Shown: in pieces, positions 22,276 through 35,044 of the stretch | Layout: each line of letters begins with the position of its first letter | How positions within the stretch are numbered: the first letter of the stretch is position 1 | Assembly (NCBI GenBank): GCA_027596035.1 | Contig: JADGJA010000041.1 | Coordinates: 1 to 60,901, forward strand | Reading direction: 5' to 3' | DNA: 60,901 nucleotides | From: Thoreauomyces humboldtii | Taxonomy: Eukaryota; Chytridiomycota; Chytridiomycetes; Spizellomycetales; Powellomycetaceae | The notes under the pieces: generated by a model | What the model was told of the DNA's origin: nothing | The model's database searches: none | Seen by the model: only the letters and a program-made list of their open reading frames with translations | Program-made: the position numbers and the translations under genes

Positions 22276-23144
22276 ATGGCGTACCTCGTTCGTTTCTCGT
22301 CTAGCGCTGTCTTGGTAACGCTGTGTCTCTCGCTTTTTTTTGCATTCTGCTCTCTTTTGTTCCCGCAGCACCACGGCCAGGCCCACCACCCTTGCGAGGT
22401 AGCACCGTTCTCGCCTTCACGACCGACATCGAAGGGTGTACAGTCTATCCACCTCCCTCCACGGCCGACCCCGCCACCCTTTCGGCCGCTGCGCTTACGG
22501 CTTTGTCCATCGAAATCCCAGACTTTGAAATCGTAGACACGCGTCAAATAGCTCGCGTTATACGCGACACCTTCCCTATATCGTCATCCCCGGATCCTAC
22601 GTCAAGCGCGACACTGGTAAAATAAAAAACATCCCTCATACCAGACGGAAAACAACCTGAATCACTGACAGACTTCATACATGCTCCTCAGATAGAGCAG
22701 CTGTCGGACGAGACTTACGTCACTCGTCACCGGAAACACGAGTACCTCGAGAAACGTCTCCGGAACCGGGAAAAGGAGTACGTCAAGCATCAGCTGTACA
22801 CCCAACGGGTAGTTGGGTCGGGGGGCGGTGGAGACGGCGTGTTTGCCGCTGCCACGCATCCGAGAAAGAGGATAGGAGAGACCGTTCCGGTCGTGCGGAG
22901 GTCTGCTGTGGTACTGAAGAGCACGTACATCCTGGCGAGTCGGAGCGTAAACGGGCAAGGTGATGGGGCCGATGGCGTCGATGAGGAGAGAGTTGTGGTG
23001 GGCTCCGAGGAGGGCAAAGGGAGAATAGGGAAGAGGAAACGAGCGCCGATGCCGTTTGGATATCCGATGGGGGCGATGCCTTCAAAGGCTTTTGAAAGGT
23101 CAGGCCCGTTGTTGGAGTTGTTGAAAGAGCTCGGCAAAGCGTGA
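22276..23144 (+). CDS. PEHE-motif-like chromatin protein (5' end uncertain)
   Basis: Two exons are clear: one ending at 22616 and one at 22692-23144, joined by a 75-nt intron. The second exon opens with IEQLSDETYVTRHRKHEYLE followed by KRLRNREKEYVKHQLYTQR, which closely resembles the PEHE region of MSL1/KANSL1-type subunits that bind MYST acetyltransferases. The rest is low-complexity Gly/Val/Lys-rich, ending KAFERSGPLLELLKELGKA. The upstream exon reads LRGSTVLAFTTDIEGCTVYP, but the start codon is unresolved: ATG 22276 is in another frame and would need a short 5' intron with a weak donor. A role in histone acetylation is inferred from the motif only. It is convergent with RPN11. Confidence 0.6.
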
Positions 23145-23275
23145 CTGGCTGGTCCAGTATTACTTTCTTTTGCATAGCCGTTATATAGCTTTCTGCGTCT
23201 GATATTTCTGCACCCGAATGTGAGGTCGCTTCAGGAATCCGGAAAACGCATTTTTTCTCGTATTCCAAACCAAGA

Positions 23276-24553
23276 TTAGAAAGCTACAGCATCCAACATG
23301 GTCGCGAGGCATTGCACAATGTTACTGGTCATCGCGTTCTCCACGCTATCCTCAAGGTGCCGCTTAGGGTCCTGCTTTCCAACGTGTCGCTTCTCCAACT
23401 CGTCGGGTGTCATCGTCGACTCTTCGATGACGGATTTGTTGTATGCGTCCGAGAGTGTCAACATGGCCTGTAAATGTAAGGAAACAGAATCAGCCAACGT
23501 TCCGGAAAGTCGGATGGTATCAAGTGTCGTACCTTGACGGCCGTCTCGTTGTCCTTCGTGTGGGTATCAAAGTCATTGAGGAGAAGACCGTTGGTCCACG
23601 TCTTCTTGTGGAGGTTCATGAGCATCTGCTCCTCGAGTTCGTTTTTCCGGTAACCGATGCCGATCGAGTAGTAATGGCGGTTCAGACCGTGGATTAGGGC
23701 ATGGATGCTTGGTTTGTTGAGGTGTCCAATGTTTGAGGTGGTCTGACGAGGCTCTTGACCAAGCATCATGGTGCGGGCATCGATGGAGCGGAACGCGTCG
23801 ATGACCACCTTACCCTTGACGGATTGGATGGGGTCGACCACAACGGCCACCGCACGCGGGTTAAGTTGCTCGAAAGACTGTAAAATAGATATATCAGCTC
23901 CTAAACACCTTTCCGAAGCCGGTTTTGAGCTGCGTACCTGCTGCGTGTTGATATCGACACTGGAGAGCCAGCATCCGAAACCCGGGTGGGAGTGGTACCA
24001 TCCTACAACCATCTCCGGCCTGCCCGATGATATATGATCAGCTTTTATCTCGCCTTGCGGTCGTGGATGAGGTGGGTCATACCTTCCGGTCTGCTTCAGC
24101 ATCTCCACCATCTTCGTCTGGAACACATGGTCGACGGCCTCGACGGACACGCCGGTTCCGCTCTGGGGCATCGCAAAGACGTCGATGACGCGCACAGTAT
24201 AATCATCCACAAACTCTCCCAGCATCAGACCCATGACCTCCATCGGTACTCCTGCTCGTCCATGCTTCAGCATCTGTACGAGAACGACCGGGTGAGCAGT
24301 CAGAACCTCCACGCTGCACCACTATCCTAGAATTGCTCACCTTGAGCAGAGCAAGAGACGAAATGTAGACCATTTCCGCTGTGTCCACAGTGGGCGTGTC
24401 AACTCCGGGCTGCGTGGCCCCCATTCCTGCGTTCCCGCCGAACATTCGTTGAAGGCGCTGACGTTCCAAGGTAAAGAGGTCAGCGTCCCGAGTTTAACCA
24501 GCGGGACTGAAAACGGGGGTCCCAAGACGTATCGACAAGAAACTTACATCCAT
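23276..24553 (-). CDS. RPN11: 26S proteasome regulatory subunit RPN11 (JAMM deubiquitinase)
   Basis: Six exons (24553-24548, 24457-24341, 24273-24083, 24019-23938, 23877-23533, 23467-23276) sum to 933 nt, 310 residues, the usual family length. The first exon is only ATGGAT; it splices to give [10 protein letters not shown], the canonical RPN11 N-terminus. The JAMM zinc motif [18 protein letters not shown] holds His114, His116 and Asp127, and the Ins and C-terminal helices are intact to the final [18 protein letters not shown]11 removes ubiquitin chains en bloc from substrates at the proteasome lid. It is divergent to LIS1 across 1.1 kb. Confidence 0.96.
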
Positions 24554-25684
24554 GACTCAGATTTTAAGCTACTTTGCGTAGATGGATGTGCCAAGGTAAG
24601 GGGAGAAATGCAAGTGACTCCGTTTGGTGCAGTTGGGATCTCGTTCGCGTCGAGGAGGATGCCTGATTGTGTAGGTTTTGGAGATGGGGAGGTGAGGCTG
24701 GAAGAAGCGACGCGCGCTCGAAACTCACAGACCGACAGACACCCTCCACTTCGAAGTTCGACTGCAAGTTTACCGTCGCTACACTCGTGAACTATCGTTC
24801 CGATTTGGTTCAAAGCTGCATTGATACATGGCGAGGTACCCGTCAGCAGCCTCTTCTCTCACCAGTCGCCTGCCAAATTTCACTTTCAAATCGCTTAATC
24901 TCCTGGCTAGGTTTGTTCACATCTGACAACATGTTAGGCCATCGAGTCAATCATAACAGTTAATACATGGTAGTAGAGCCGATACATGGTAGTAGATATG
25001 ATACATGCCACGGTGTTTTTGAATGCAAGAAACAGTCCGTAAGTAAAGTGCAGGTTTCGGGGCCATTTAGGGGCCCGGAAGAGGCCCCTAAATGGACCCG
25101 GAAGGCCTTCAAACGAGTAAGTTGGGTTCCTCATACCTGCATTCTGACGGAACTACAGGATGTTATGCTCTGCGGAGAGTTCGGAAGAGGAACTTGTTCG
25201 AAAAGAACGGCTATGTTCTGCTTCGCTACCTGATAATGTAAACATCGTATCACAGACATTGCTTCCTGATCTGACTCAATGGCGAGAAGAATCTCTCAGG
25301 GGACAAAAGACGCTACCCTTTCATGGGTACGAATGTGTGACTGTGTTTTGTCATGTACTGCTGGACAGCTGTATGAAGTCCGCCCTGTCGGACTGCGAAG
25401 CCGCCGAAAGTCGTCTCCCTCACTCGCCAGAGAAGCTGAGAACAAACTTCTACAAACAACCACAAACAACCACAAACTCAAGAGTCCGCAGAGTTGCGTG
25501 AGCGCAAGGAGAGCCTATTATTCGCATCGCCACCTGGTTGTTGTGGCAGTATCGCAAGCACGTTGCCGCTTCTCGTCTTCCACTGGAGAACTGGACCTTC
25601 TCCGCTGGGCGGTTACATCTTCAAGTCCGGAATACCGGTGGCCAGACGCAAAGCACCTTTTGAACTTAACCAAGCCTTCGACGG
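24554..25684. promoter_or_regulatory. 1.1-kb divergent region RPN11 / LIS1
   Basis: No supported gene. It contains two tandem copies of TACATGGTAGTAGA about 19 bases apart (near 24964 and 24983), a perfect 13-bp hairpin at 25063-25095 and an AAACAACCACAAACAACCACAAAC run near 25452-25476. Open frames here are short and lack family similarity. Confidence 0.45.
25063..25095. repeat. Perfect 13-bp inverted repeat
   Basis: CCATTTAGGGGCC at 25063-25075 and its exact reverse complement at 25083-25095 flank a 7-nt loop. It is GC-rich and would be a stable hairpin. It lies between divergent promoters and could be a transcript structure, a protein-binding palindrome or a transposon remnant. Confidence 0.85.
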
Positions 25685-27428
25685 ATGAATGTCCTGACGG
25701 ATAGGCAGCATGAGGAGCTGTGAGTTGTGGGCTCGCCCGTGACATCTCGCTCCTGGCGGCAAACAAACAGCTTCTTGTGGTGCTGACCATTTGCTCTCTT
25801 TTCAGTCGTCTCTCTGTGCTGGACTATCTCCAATCCAATGGTCTTCACACGACATTTGCGGCACTTCAAAGCGAAGCGGGCATAGCGGAGTTTAACCCGG
25901 ATGGAAAACAGCGATACTCAGGGCTTTTAGAGAAAAAGTGGACCTCCATCATCCGTCTGCAACGAAAGGTGCGGAAGACATCGCTTAATTCGCGATACAA
26001 TGGACGCACGTCTCGCCATGACATATAGCCCGCATATCAGAGCTTCTCACATGGGTTTCTGGCTCCTTCCCAAACCAGATCATGGAACAGGAGACCAAGA
26101 TCGCCTCCCTGGAAGAAGACCTCGCATCGGCTCCCACCCGGAAACCCACCGACACTGTCGACTGGCTGCCAAAGGCGCCGCACCGACATAACCTCACGAG
26201 TCATCGAAGCCCCATTACGCGGATCGCGTTTCATCCCATCTTTTCCATCTTGGTGTCGGCGTCCGAGGACGCTTCCATCAAGATTTGGGATTACGAGTCT
26301 GGGACGTTCGAGCGGACCTTGAAAGGCCACACCAAGGCCGTTCAGGATGTCGCATGGGATGCAAAAGGGACACTCCTGGGTAGGGAAGGATTTGTTGCCT
26401 TCTGCATACTGATGCGGGTATTGACGCTTGCGCTTCGATGCAGCCTCCTGCTCCGCAGACCTGTCTGTCAAAGTATGGGACGCGCAATCCGACTACCAGT
26501 GCATAAAAACACTGCACGGACACGACCACAGCGTCTCATCGGTGGCGTTCTCACCCACGGGCGACTTTCTGGTGTCCGCGTCAAGGGATCGGACGATTAA
26601 GGTGTGGGCGATGGATACCGGGTACGTCGGGAACGGGAACACCGGGTTGAGAAACTGATTTTCGCGCGATTTACCCCGCCCATCCACAAAGCTGACGGCA
26701 TTACATCGGATGTGTTTCACAGATACTGTGTAAAGACATTGTCGGGGCATTTAGACTGGGTGCGCCGAGTTGTTGTGTCTGCTGATGGCCGGCTCCTGGC
26801 GAGCTGCGCTAGTGATCAGGTAAGATAACGTGTCATTCCCGCGCTAGGATAGCGGGGTTGTTTACTCTCCTATCATTAGACCGTGCGGATATGGGATTTG
26901 GCTTCAGGGGAATGCCGTGCAGAGTTGCGGGGGCATACGCATGTGGTCGAGTGCGTTGCGTTTGCACCCGTATCTGCATACCCACACATCCGCGCGCTCG
27001 TCGGAATTCAGGTACGTCTCTGCTTCGCCGCCATGACTTATGACGGGGCATGCGCGTATTCATGTTTGCGACTCCTGCTCAACGAATAGACGGACCCATC
27101 GGACGTGACACCCGGCGCTTACGTAGTTTCCGGGTCCCGAGATAAGACGCTTCGACTTTGGGATACGTCGACTGGGCAACAACTCCACGCCTTCAACGGT
27201 CACGACAACTGGGTCCGTGACGTCGTGTTTCAACCCCACGGAAGGTTCATCCTCTCCTCTTCGGACGACAAGAGCTTGCGGTGCTGGGATCTATCCCAGT
27301 CCGGAAGGTGCGTCAGGAACGTTTCTGACGCCCACCCTCATTTTGTGGCGTGCGTTGCCGTCGCAGAGCAGGCCGTCGTGGCTACTGGGGGTGTAGACTG
27401 CGGGATCAGAGTCTGGGCTTGCTCTTGA
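25685..27428 (+). CDS. PAC1: LIS1/PAC1/NudF dynein regulator
   Basis: Seven exons (25685-25719, 25806-25968, 26079-26379, 26444-26621, 26723-26819, 26880-27011, 27090-27428) sum to 1245 nt, 414 residues, close to the 410 of human LIS1. The start [12 protein letters not shown] leads into a LisH dimerisation motif ([19 protein letters not shown]), a short coiled coil ([16 protein letters not shown]) and seven WD repeats (e.g. [40 protein letters not shown]) ending in [12 protein letters not shown]1 activates cytoplasmic dynein at microtubule plus ends and in nuclear migration. It is convergent with WDR70. Confidence 0.95.
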
Positions 27429-27773
27429 CGTGGTTATGCCATTCCCGTCTCAAGTATACCAAAGCCCATCCGGGTACCCGCCTCGAATTGAATTCTGATA
27501 CCAAAACACGCATTCATGACACAGCTTCTTCCCGAGGCGCACTATAACCTTCCCCTGTTCAACCTTCAGCTTACACCATACACCTGCAGAATACGCGTCT
27601 GCACTATGAGATTATGGTCGCCAGGCTGCCTGCTAGTCGATCGGGCTGAGATCCTTCGCGCAGTTTCGCGCAATTCTTGTGCACGGATAGTTTCGAGTCT
27701 AGCCACGGTTTTTGAAAAAGCTCGAATGGGCTGCTTGTCCTTTTCGTCCAAGACGGCAAGCGTTACGTGTGAA
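27429..27773. terminator. Convergent 3' region LIS1 / WDR70
   Basis: 345 bases between the stop codons of two converging genes, presumably holding both polyadenylation regions. No conserved signal was clear and no gene was found. Confidence 0.4.
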
Positions 27774-30229
27774 TTACTGTTTTCGCTTCTTGGCGTCCCC
27801 CTGCGTCGCCTCTCCTTCCTCGTACACCTCCTCCGCATAAACGGTTTTCGGTTGGTTCTTCTTGTACGCGGGTGCGATCCAGAAGGGGTTTTCTGAGACG
27901 GCCCCAAATGTTAGAGAAAACCGTGTCGAGGAAGGAAGGAAAGAAAGCGGGAAGGCAGATGGCCTTTACCTGCAGCATCCTTTGCGTGGCGAAGGATCGC
28001 TTCTCGGGGATCTTCATCACGCATCGTATCCTTTATGAGGCCCCTCATGATGTGCTGCGTGACGTTGGTGCCGACCTTGCCGCCGCGTCCGGGTCCGGTT
28101 ATCGGTTGATCTGTACACAAGAGAGGATTAGAATCCTAGGGTAAGAGTACGATGCGAGGGATCGGTTGAGAGCCATACCTGGACGCCTCGACGCCATAGG
28201 ATCTGCACGCAGTTTCTCCTTTTTACGTTTGGTCTGCGGCACCTCATCTTTGAACATCGGTAGCGCGTGAGGCGTCAGAATGGGTCTGGGACGGAGATGA
28301 CGCGAGTGAGATCAGCTCTCATTGCAGGACCATCCAAAAAGTACAGAGGAAACTTTCCCAGCAAGTGGCAACCCACCTGTTCGAATCATCATAGAAATCG
28401 ATATCGTCCACGGTGCGATTCTTTGGTCGTTTCGAAAGGGCCGTCTTCACACCCGCCGAACTTTTCTCTGGATCATAAAAGACCTGAACACTCCCATCAC
28501 CCGTCCCGACCAATATCTGGTTGATCTTGGGATGCCACTGCACCCTGACCGCCGAGCTCCGGGCGACCTCGATCTCCGACACGAGAGCGAGATCCTCTCG
28601 TCCGAACACGCAGAGTTTGCCTGCACCCTGATCCTTCTTGACTGACGTTCCGGTGAGGATGAACTCGTCGTTAGGGGAAAACGAGACGTCTGTCTCCTCG
28701 AAGAAATTGACGAGGTCTGACACGACGGCGACAGGCTTGGAGAATTTGCGGATGTCCCAGAGCTTCAGCGTGTCGTCCATGGCTCGCGTGGCGAGAAGGG
28801 TATTTGTGCGGGAGAAACAGAGCGATGTCACGATCGCGCCGGGCATGTGCGCATTTTCGAGAGACTAGAGGTGCGGATGCAAAAGCATTAGATCTTTCGA
28901 CAAAAAGGTATAGATGCGAGATGAGCTCACATATGTTGGTGTCAAAAAGTTGCCGTTAGCGTTCCATATCCGCAGAGTACCGTCCATAGCGCCTAAGCGG
29001 TGTCAGGAATTGCAACCGTTTCCGTTTGATAGAAGACAAAGTACACGTTCTTACCTCCCGCAATCAGCTTCGCGTCATGCGAGTATGCCGCGGATGTCAT
29101 CGCTGTCTTTCCACCGGCTTGCTTGGATTTCACCGCAATGACCTGTTTGTGTGCTCGCTTATTGCTGACATCCCATATTCTACATCAAAAGGACTTTGAG
29201 CATGGATGCCGATCTTTTCACTCGTGCGTTGATAGCTGCGATACCTGATCGTGCTATCTAACGAAGATGTTAGGAACGTAGCCTTGTCGAGGGGATGCCA
29301 TTTGCAACCAGTAAGGGCGGCGACATGTCCTCTGCGAGTGGCGAGGGCCAGGTCAGAGTCAACACCTAATGCAAATCTGAACAGATTCACTTACTTAGTA
29401 TGCCGCATATCCCGAATGTACGGATCGCCTTTGAGAAACTCTTCACTGAGTGACTGACGTTAGCGATACGGACCTGCCATGCAGGAGGCAGTCATTCGGA
29501 ATTCGTACATTTGCTTGCCGTCCCGATCGTAGAGCTTCGCTTGCGCCGAGCTCGAGGCGACCAGTATCTGATCTCCGCTCATGCTAAACTGCACATCCCG
29601 GATCTGTGATGGCATCATGCGTATAAGAAGCGATGATCGCAAGAGTTTGAGTGATTGCGAAAAGGAAAGGCGTACCGGGTTGCCTTCGGTGGCCTCAAAG
29701 GACCGGAAGGGCTTCAATGACGCATCCATACCGTGGAAATCCCAGATCTTCACCATGCAGTCTCGTCCTCCCGTGACGAAGCGGGACCCGGCTGGATCCA
29801 TGGAAAGGGCTGAAACCGTCTGGACATGGTCTTGGGTCAGAAATGACCCAATCGAGCAGGCGAATGCAAACAGCAAGCACCGAGACACACCCTCGTGTGG
29901 TCCTTCATCATGGCTTGGTGGGATATTGGCAGGGTATCGGTCGCAGGGCCGTCGTCGTCGGCGGAATCGTCGTCGCTGTCGTCGTCATCGTCGGACGAAT
30001 CCATCTGAAGCCCAGGCTTTCGGGGAGCCGCAGGCTCCGTTGAATGTACGGGCTTTTCCTTTACGATCTTTGCGGCGGGTGCTTCGGCCCTTTTCGAGTC
30101 CTTGACGTCCACTCGTCGAGTTTCTTCGATCGCCTTGTTGGTGAGCGCCGACGTGTCCTTTTTCTTTGCCCCAAACCCCACCGGTAGACCCATGGCCTCC
30201 ATCATTCGAATCTCCTCCTCGGAAGCCAT
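27774..30229 (-). CDS. WDR70: WD repeat protein WDR70
   Basis: Eleven exons (30229-29891, 29819-29676, 29603-29509, 29445-29395, 29331-29245, 29179-29055, 28992-28931, 28864-28377, 28285-28179, 28110-27970, 27892-27774) sum to 1758 nt, 585 residues. The N-terminus (GLPVGFGAKKKD) and acidic Asp-rich stretch precede PISHQAMMKDHTR, the WD repeats (FVTGGRDCMVKIWDFHGMD, FLKGDPYIRDMRHTKGHVAA) and the C-terminal RPILTPHALPMF, NVTQHIMRGLI and EDPREAILRHAKDAA blocks typical of WDR70. In animals and fission yeast WDR70 associates with CRL4-type ubiquitin ligase and supports histone H2B ubiquitination; that role is transferred from the family. It is divergent to HPD. Confidence 0.93.
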
Positions 30230-30777
30230 CGTTCAGAGAACTTGGGAAAGGTGATCGAGACGAGAAGGATGCTGTCGCCAAGTCGGCGCTGGTGTCTGGA
30301 AGGGTTGCAACTTGAGGGGGTTGTGTCAAGGGAACGAGTGGCTGTGCACATGTCCATACCCAGTGGGTTGTAAACTACCGCGATCTCGGAACATGGGTCA
30401 TGACCAGTACCCGGTCCGAGGGAGCGTTTTGTTGTCGGTGCGACCCTCGGCGCGAGAGTTGAGGCTTTTCGAGGCGTGGGGAGGCGGGGGGGATCCACAT
30501 GACACACCACCCTGGTTATTTTTTTGTCGTGGAGGGGGAGTGGCTGGCATCTTGAGAGCTTTCCTCTGAGAAATAATGGCTGGATGCTGCCGAAAAGAGA
30601 GGTAGTTTCGAGTCCTCTCCTCGCCCCCTTCTCCCCTTCTCGAGTCTCGCCCACTCGCGCCGCCTCTTCTCTCCTCGTATATAAAGAGGGGCCACTTGCA
30701 TCCCACCTTTCACACTTCAGCTAACGTTCCAGACTCGCAGTGCGCACTCAATCGGAACTCCATACCTCAACATAAAC
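30230..30777 (+). promoter_or_regulatory. WDR70 / HPD divergent region with TATA box
   Basis: TATATAAA lies at 30678-30685, about 93 bases before the HPD start codon, in a C/T-rich promoter; the transcript would begin around 30710-30720 with a 60-70 base leader. It is the clearest core promoter in the window and suits an inducible catabolic gene. The WDR70 side shows no TATA box. Small open frames are unsupported. Confidence 0.7.
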
Positions 30778-32047
<1,270 letters not shown>

Positions 32048-32343
32048 AGAGAAGGACGTCCTTTTCACAGCATGTGCGAACAACTTTCATTACCTCCCAT
32101 CTTCCTTCACTGTTCCTTCTGCTGGCGCCCGAGTCATCTTATCGTCAGTCAGTTTTGTGCTTTTTATACATGACATTTTTCAAATCTCGAGAACGCTGCC
32201 TCGATCGTCATTTTCTAAACTATGATATCCCAACGTCAAATCTGAATTTCACGAAAGCATGCACACGTCACAAACATAATCAACCAGCATTCAAATTTAG
32301 AAAGGTATCCTGATGACAGGGAAACAACTCGCGCAGTTTCGCA

Positions 32344-33660
32344 CTACTCCCTCTCCGGGTCCACAGCAAAGGTATACCCATCTCCCGGCGGTTTCTGAAA
32401 AAACAACCATCTCCTCGGATTCCGTCCCAAAACCGAGTACACGTTCCGTCGCGTCCCCATGTCGTAGACATTGACGGGAGTGTAGAACCCGATCGCGTCG
32501 TCCTTCATCTGAACATACTCGATGGTCGTGAGGTTCTGCAGAAGATTATGGATCTTGTTCGAAAAAAACAAGCAGCAGGTGAGTCGCAGGGGGCCTGTCT
32601 TCGTCGTGGTCCTTTTTTGGCACGCCCCTCACCTGCTGATACAGCAGAAGCACCAGGATGCTACTCGCGGGCACCATGATGCCAAGATTGACCGCCATGA
32701 ACAGGATCTCCGTCAACGTCGGTGGATGCGTCGGACCGCCGTGGACGTAGACCTGACGGACCAGTCCGCCCAATCGCGATATGATGAGGATGACGCACGA
32801 GGATGAGGCGAGCGTCGTGTACAGGAGGAAACGAATGAAATGGGGTTGGTTGTGTTGGCCGATGCAGTTATCTGTTCGGGAAACGCGGTCGTCGTTCAGC
32901 TGACATGATACATCTCGAAGAAGGAGAGATTGGGTATTGCTTACTGAGCCACGTGCAATGGTGATCCATCCGTCTATGTAACAAAATGGTGGTTCAGTAA
33001 TCGCCAAGAGGTTCATTAGGTCCACATTAAGATGCACCTACAATATGCATCGACGACATCGTTTGCAATGATGAGCTCGTGGAGGTTTGTCTCGATTACA
33101 TGGAACGCAGTGTCGACGCGTGGCACCCTCGGCAGACCTTCGCGAGCGATAACGGGCGGATGAGAAACCGGCAGCATCTCACTCGGAAAAGATTTCGATA
33201 TCGTCTTACATGGCTATAGCGACGAGAACGTTGGTCAAGTCAAGCATTCCATCTTCTCCTTTGCCAAATGCAGTCTAACCTGCCGGGGCCACCCAATCTG
33301 CTCGCACTCTTCCTGGGTCTGCGAGGTTTCCAACGCCGAACATCAGTGATGGTCCCTTCCGGCCAGGATGTCCCTCCTGACTGACCCGTTGTATAGCAAG
33401 CCCAGTAGTTCAGGAGCATCAGGGATATGAATGCATTGAAGACTAGCAGGAGGACATACGAGGAAGCTGACAGAGGCCTCAGCCAGGGCAGAAAGACAAA
33501 GACCTGGACGGAGATGGGACAGAAGGTGACTGCCGGAACAAACGTCACAGGGTTGAGCGCCAGAGCGGACAACCTGAGAAAACAGAGAAGGTAGAAGCGT
33601 ACCTAGCACCAGCGTCGAGATGGCAAACATGCGGTCATTGTGCACCTTCTCAACATCCAT
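32344..33660 (-). CDS. DHHC palmitoyltransferase, PFA4-like (first exon uncertain)
   Basis: Supported exons run 33573-33386, 33318-33280, 33177-33042, 32973-32945, 32871-32633 and 32535-32344. They encode two N-terminal transmembrane segments (PAVTFCPISVQVFVFLPW, SSYVLLLVFNAFISLMLL), the DPG motif created by splicing (CYTTDPGRVRADWVAP), the Cys-rich core CVPCNRDKPPRAHHCKRCRR, the active site MDHHCTWLNNCIGQ, two further membrane helices and a TTxE motif (NLTTIE). The active site reads DHHCT instead of the common DHHCP. The enzyme S-acylates membrane proteins, probably at the ER. The 5' end is unresolved: no ATG lies in frame at the start of exon 33573, and ATGs at 33630-33660 would need a 30-40 nt intron. 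Confidence 0.83.
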
Positions 33661-33925
33661 ATCCGCTTTCCCTTCTTGAAAGGAGACAATCTTCGTTGAG
33701 CTGCTCTGCCGTGTGTGTGCCTTGGTCCCACGGCCACATGAACTGCGCAGTTTTCATTTGGCTCGTTCTTCTTCTTTTTGCCCCCTTTCCTTATTTTTTG
33801 CGTACTCACAACACAGCATCGGTACCGTACTTGTACACATTTTGCCCATCCCACCATTGTGACTCCCGTCGATACAAGCTCTCGGGAAACACCCCTCTAC
33901 CACTCCTTCAGGCCCTTCAGCAACC

Positions 33926-34913
33926 ATGGTCTCCTTTGTGTGGTATGCCAACGGACTCATCAAGCCGATCTTCTCAAACTCTTGCTCACATCTCTTTTAG
34001 CGAGTCATGCCAGGAAACGCTCAAGAAGCCAAAGCTGGAACAGCACACTTACCGGTGTCAGTACGCTCAGTTCAGTTGCATAGGTATGTGGCTCAAAAAC
34101 AAGTGGTTTGAGGCCCCGCGTTAATCGTGTGAGTGGGGTTCTGACTCCCATGGCCTTTCCAACATTCCTCCAGACTGCTCAAAAACATTCCAAGGAACTG
34201 AGGTAGGAGAGCCGCGCGAACCAAGGCAGACGATCGACGTCTTTGCTGACTCCCTCTCTTGTCTCGTTAGTACCGCGCGCATACCAGTTGCATCTCGGAA
34301 GCGGAGAAGTATCAAGGGGCACTCTACAAGGGACCCAAGAAGAACGGCAGCGTCCCAGCAACGGGCACCGCAACAACACCGACGACCGCAAAGCTCACGA
34401 AAGCGCAAAAGAAGAAGGCAGCCGCTGAGGCGGCAGCGATCGCAGCAGCAATCCCTCCAAAGGAAAACCTGGCGCAGGCGCCAGTGTCGGAATCGTTGAT
34501 CGACCAGATCAAGAAAGCGGAAGCTACCAAAGTCTCGGGAGAGGCGAGCAGCACGGACAAGAGACCCCGTGAAGACGACGTCGAAGCGGAGAAGAGTCAA
34601 ACAAAGAAGGTCAAGGGCACAGAAGACGGTCCCTCAGCGATCGCTAGTGCAATCGCGAAGATCCTCAAGAAGGTAGGAGGACACTCTCAGCAAGCGGTCA
34701 CGACGTTCTTTCTTTTGTGCCCGTCCTCATCTTTCTCTTCCACATAAGACCCCTGCACTTTCGGTATGCGAGCTCCGCAGCAAGGTCACCCATCGTATCC
34801 TCAAAAAGTCCAGTGCAGTTAGTACGGAAGCCGAGGTTATCGCACTCTTCAACTCCAGCTTCGACCTGGCCAAACTTGAGATGAAGGATGGATCTGTCAC
34901 TATCCAGCTGTAA
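33926..34913 (+). CDS. LYAR: LYAR-type nucleolar zinc-finger protein
   Basis: Five exons (33926-33942, 34001-34083, 34174-34202, 34271-34672, 34749-34913) sum to 696 nt, 231 residues. The N-terminus spliced from tiny exons reads MVSFVCESCQETLKKPKLEQ then HTYRCQYAQFSCIDCSKTFQ and GTEYRAHTSCISEAEKY, the two C2HC zinc fingers of LYAR. The middle is Lys/Ala/Glu-rich with a likely nuclear signal (KLTKAQKKKAAAE, DKRPREDD), and the C-terminal 60 residues (LRSKVTHRILKKSSA to DGSVTIQL) look like the conserved LYAR tail domain. LYAR proteins act in nucleolar pre-rRNA processing. It is convergent with YSH1 and divergent to the DHHC gene. Confidence 0.9.
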
Positions 34914-35044
34914 TTATGGCGTAGCGTTAGGATTACGAGGGAATCATGAGCCCCTTCTCAATTCATGTTTAAAGTGAAGGCTTTGAATCCCATCATAAGT
35001 ATATTTAATCAAAAAGTTCTCGGTTGTACCAAAACAACACACGG

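Noticed and set aside
17669..30229. ELP2, LIS1 and WDR70 as a functional WD40 cluster
   Set aside because: They belong to unrelated complexes and lie on different strands; proximity is most likely chance.
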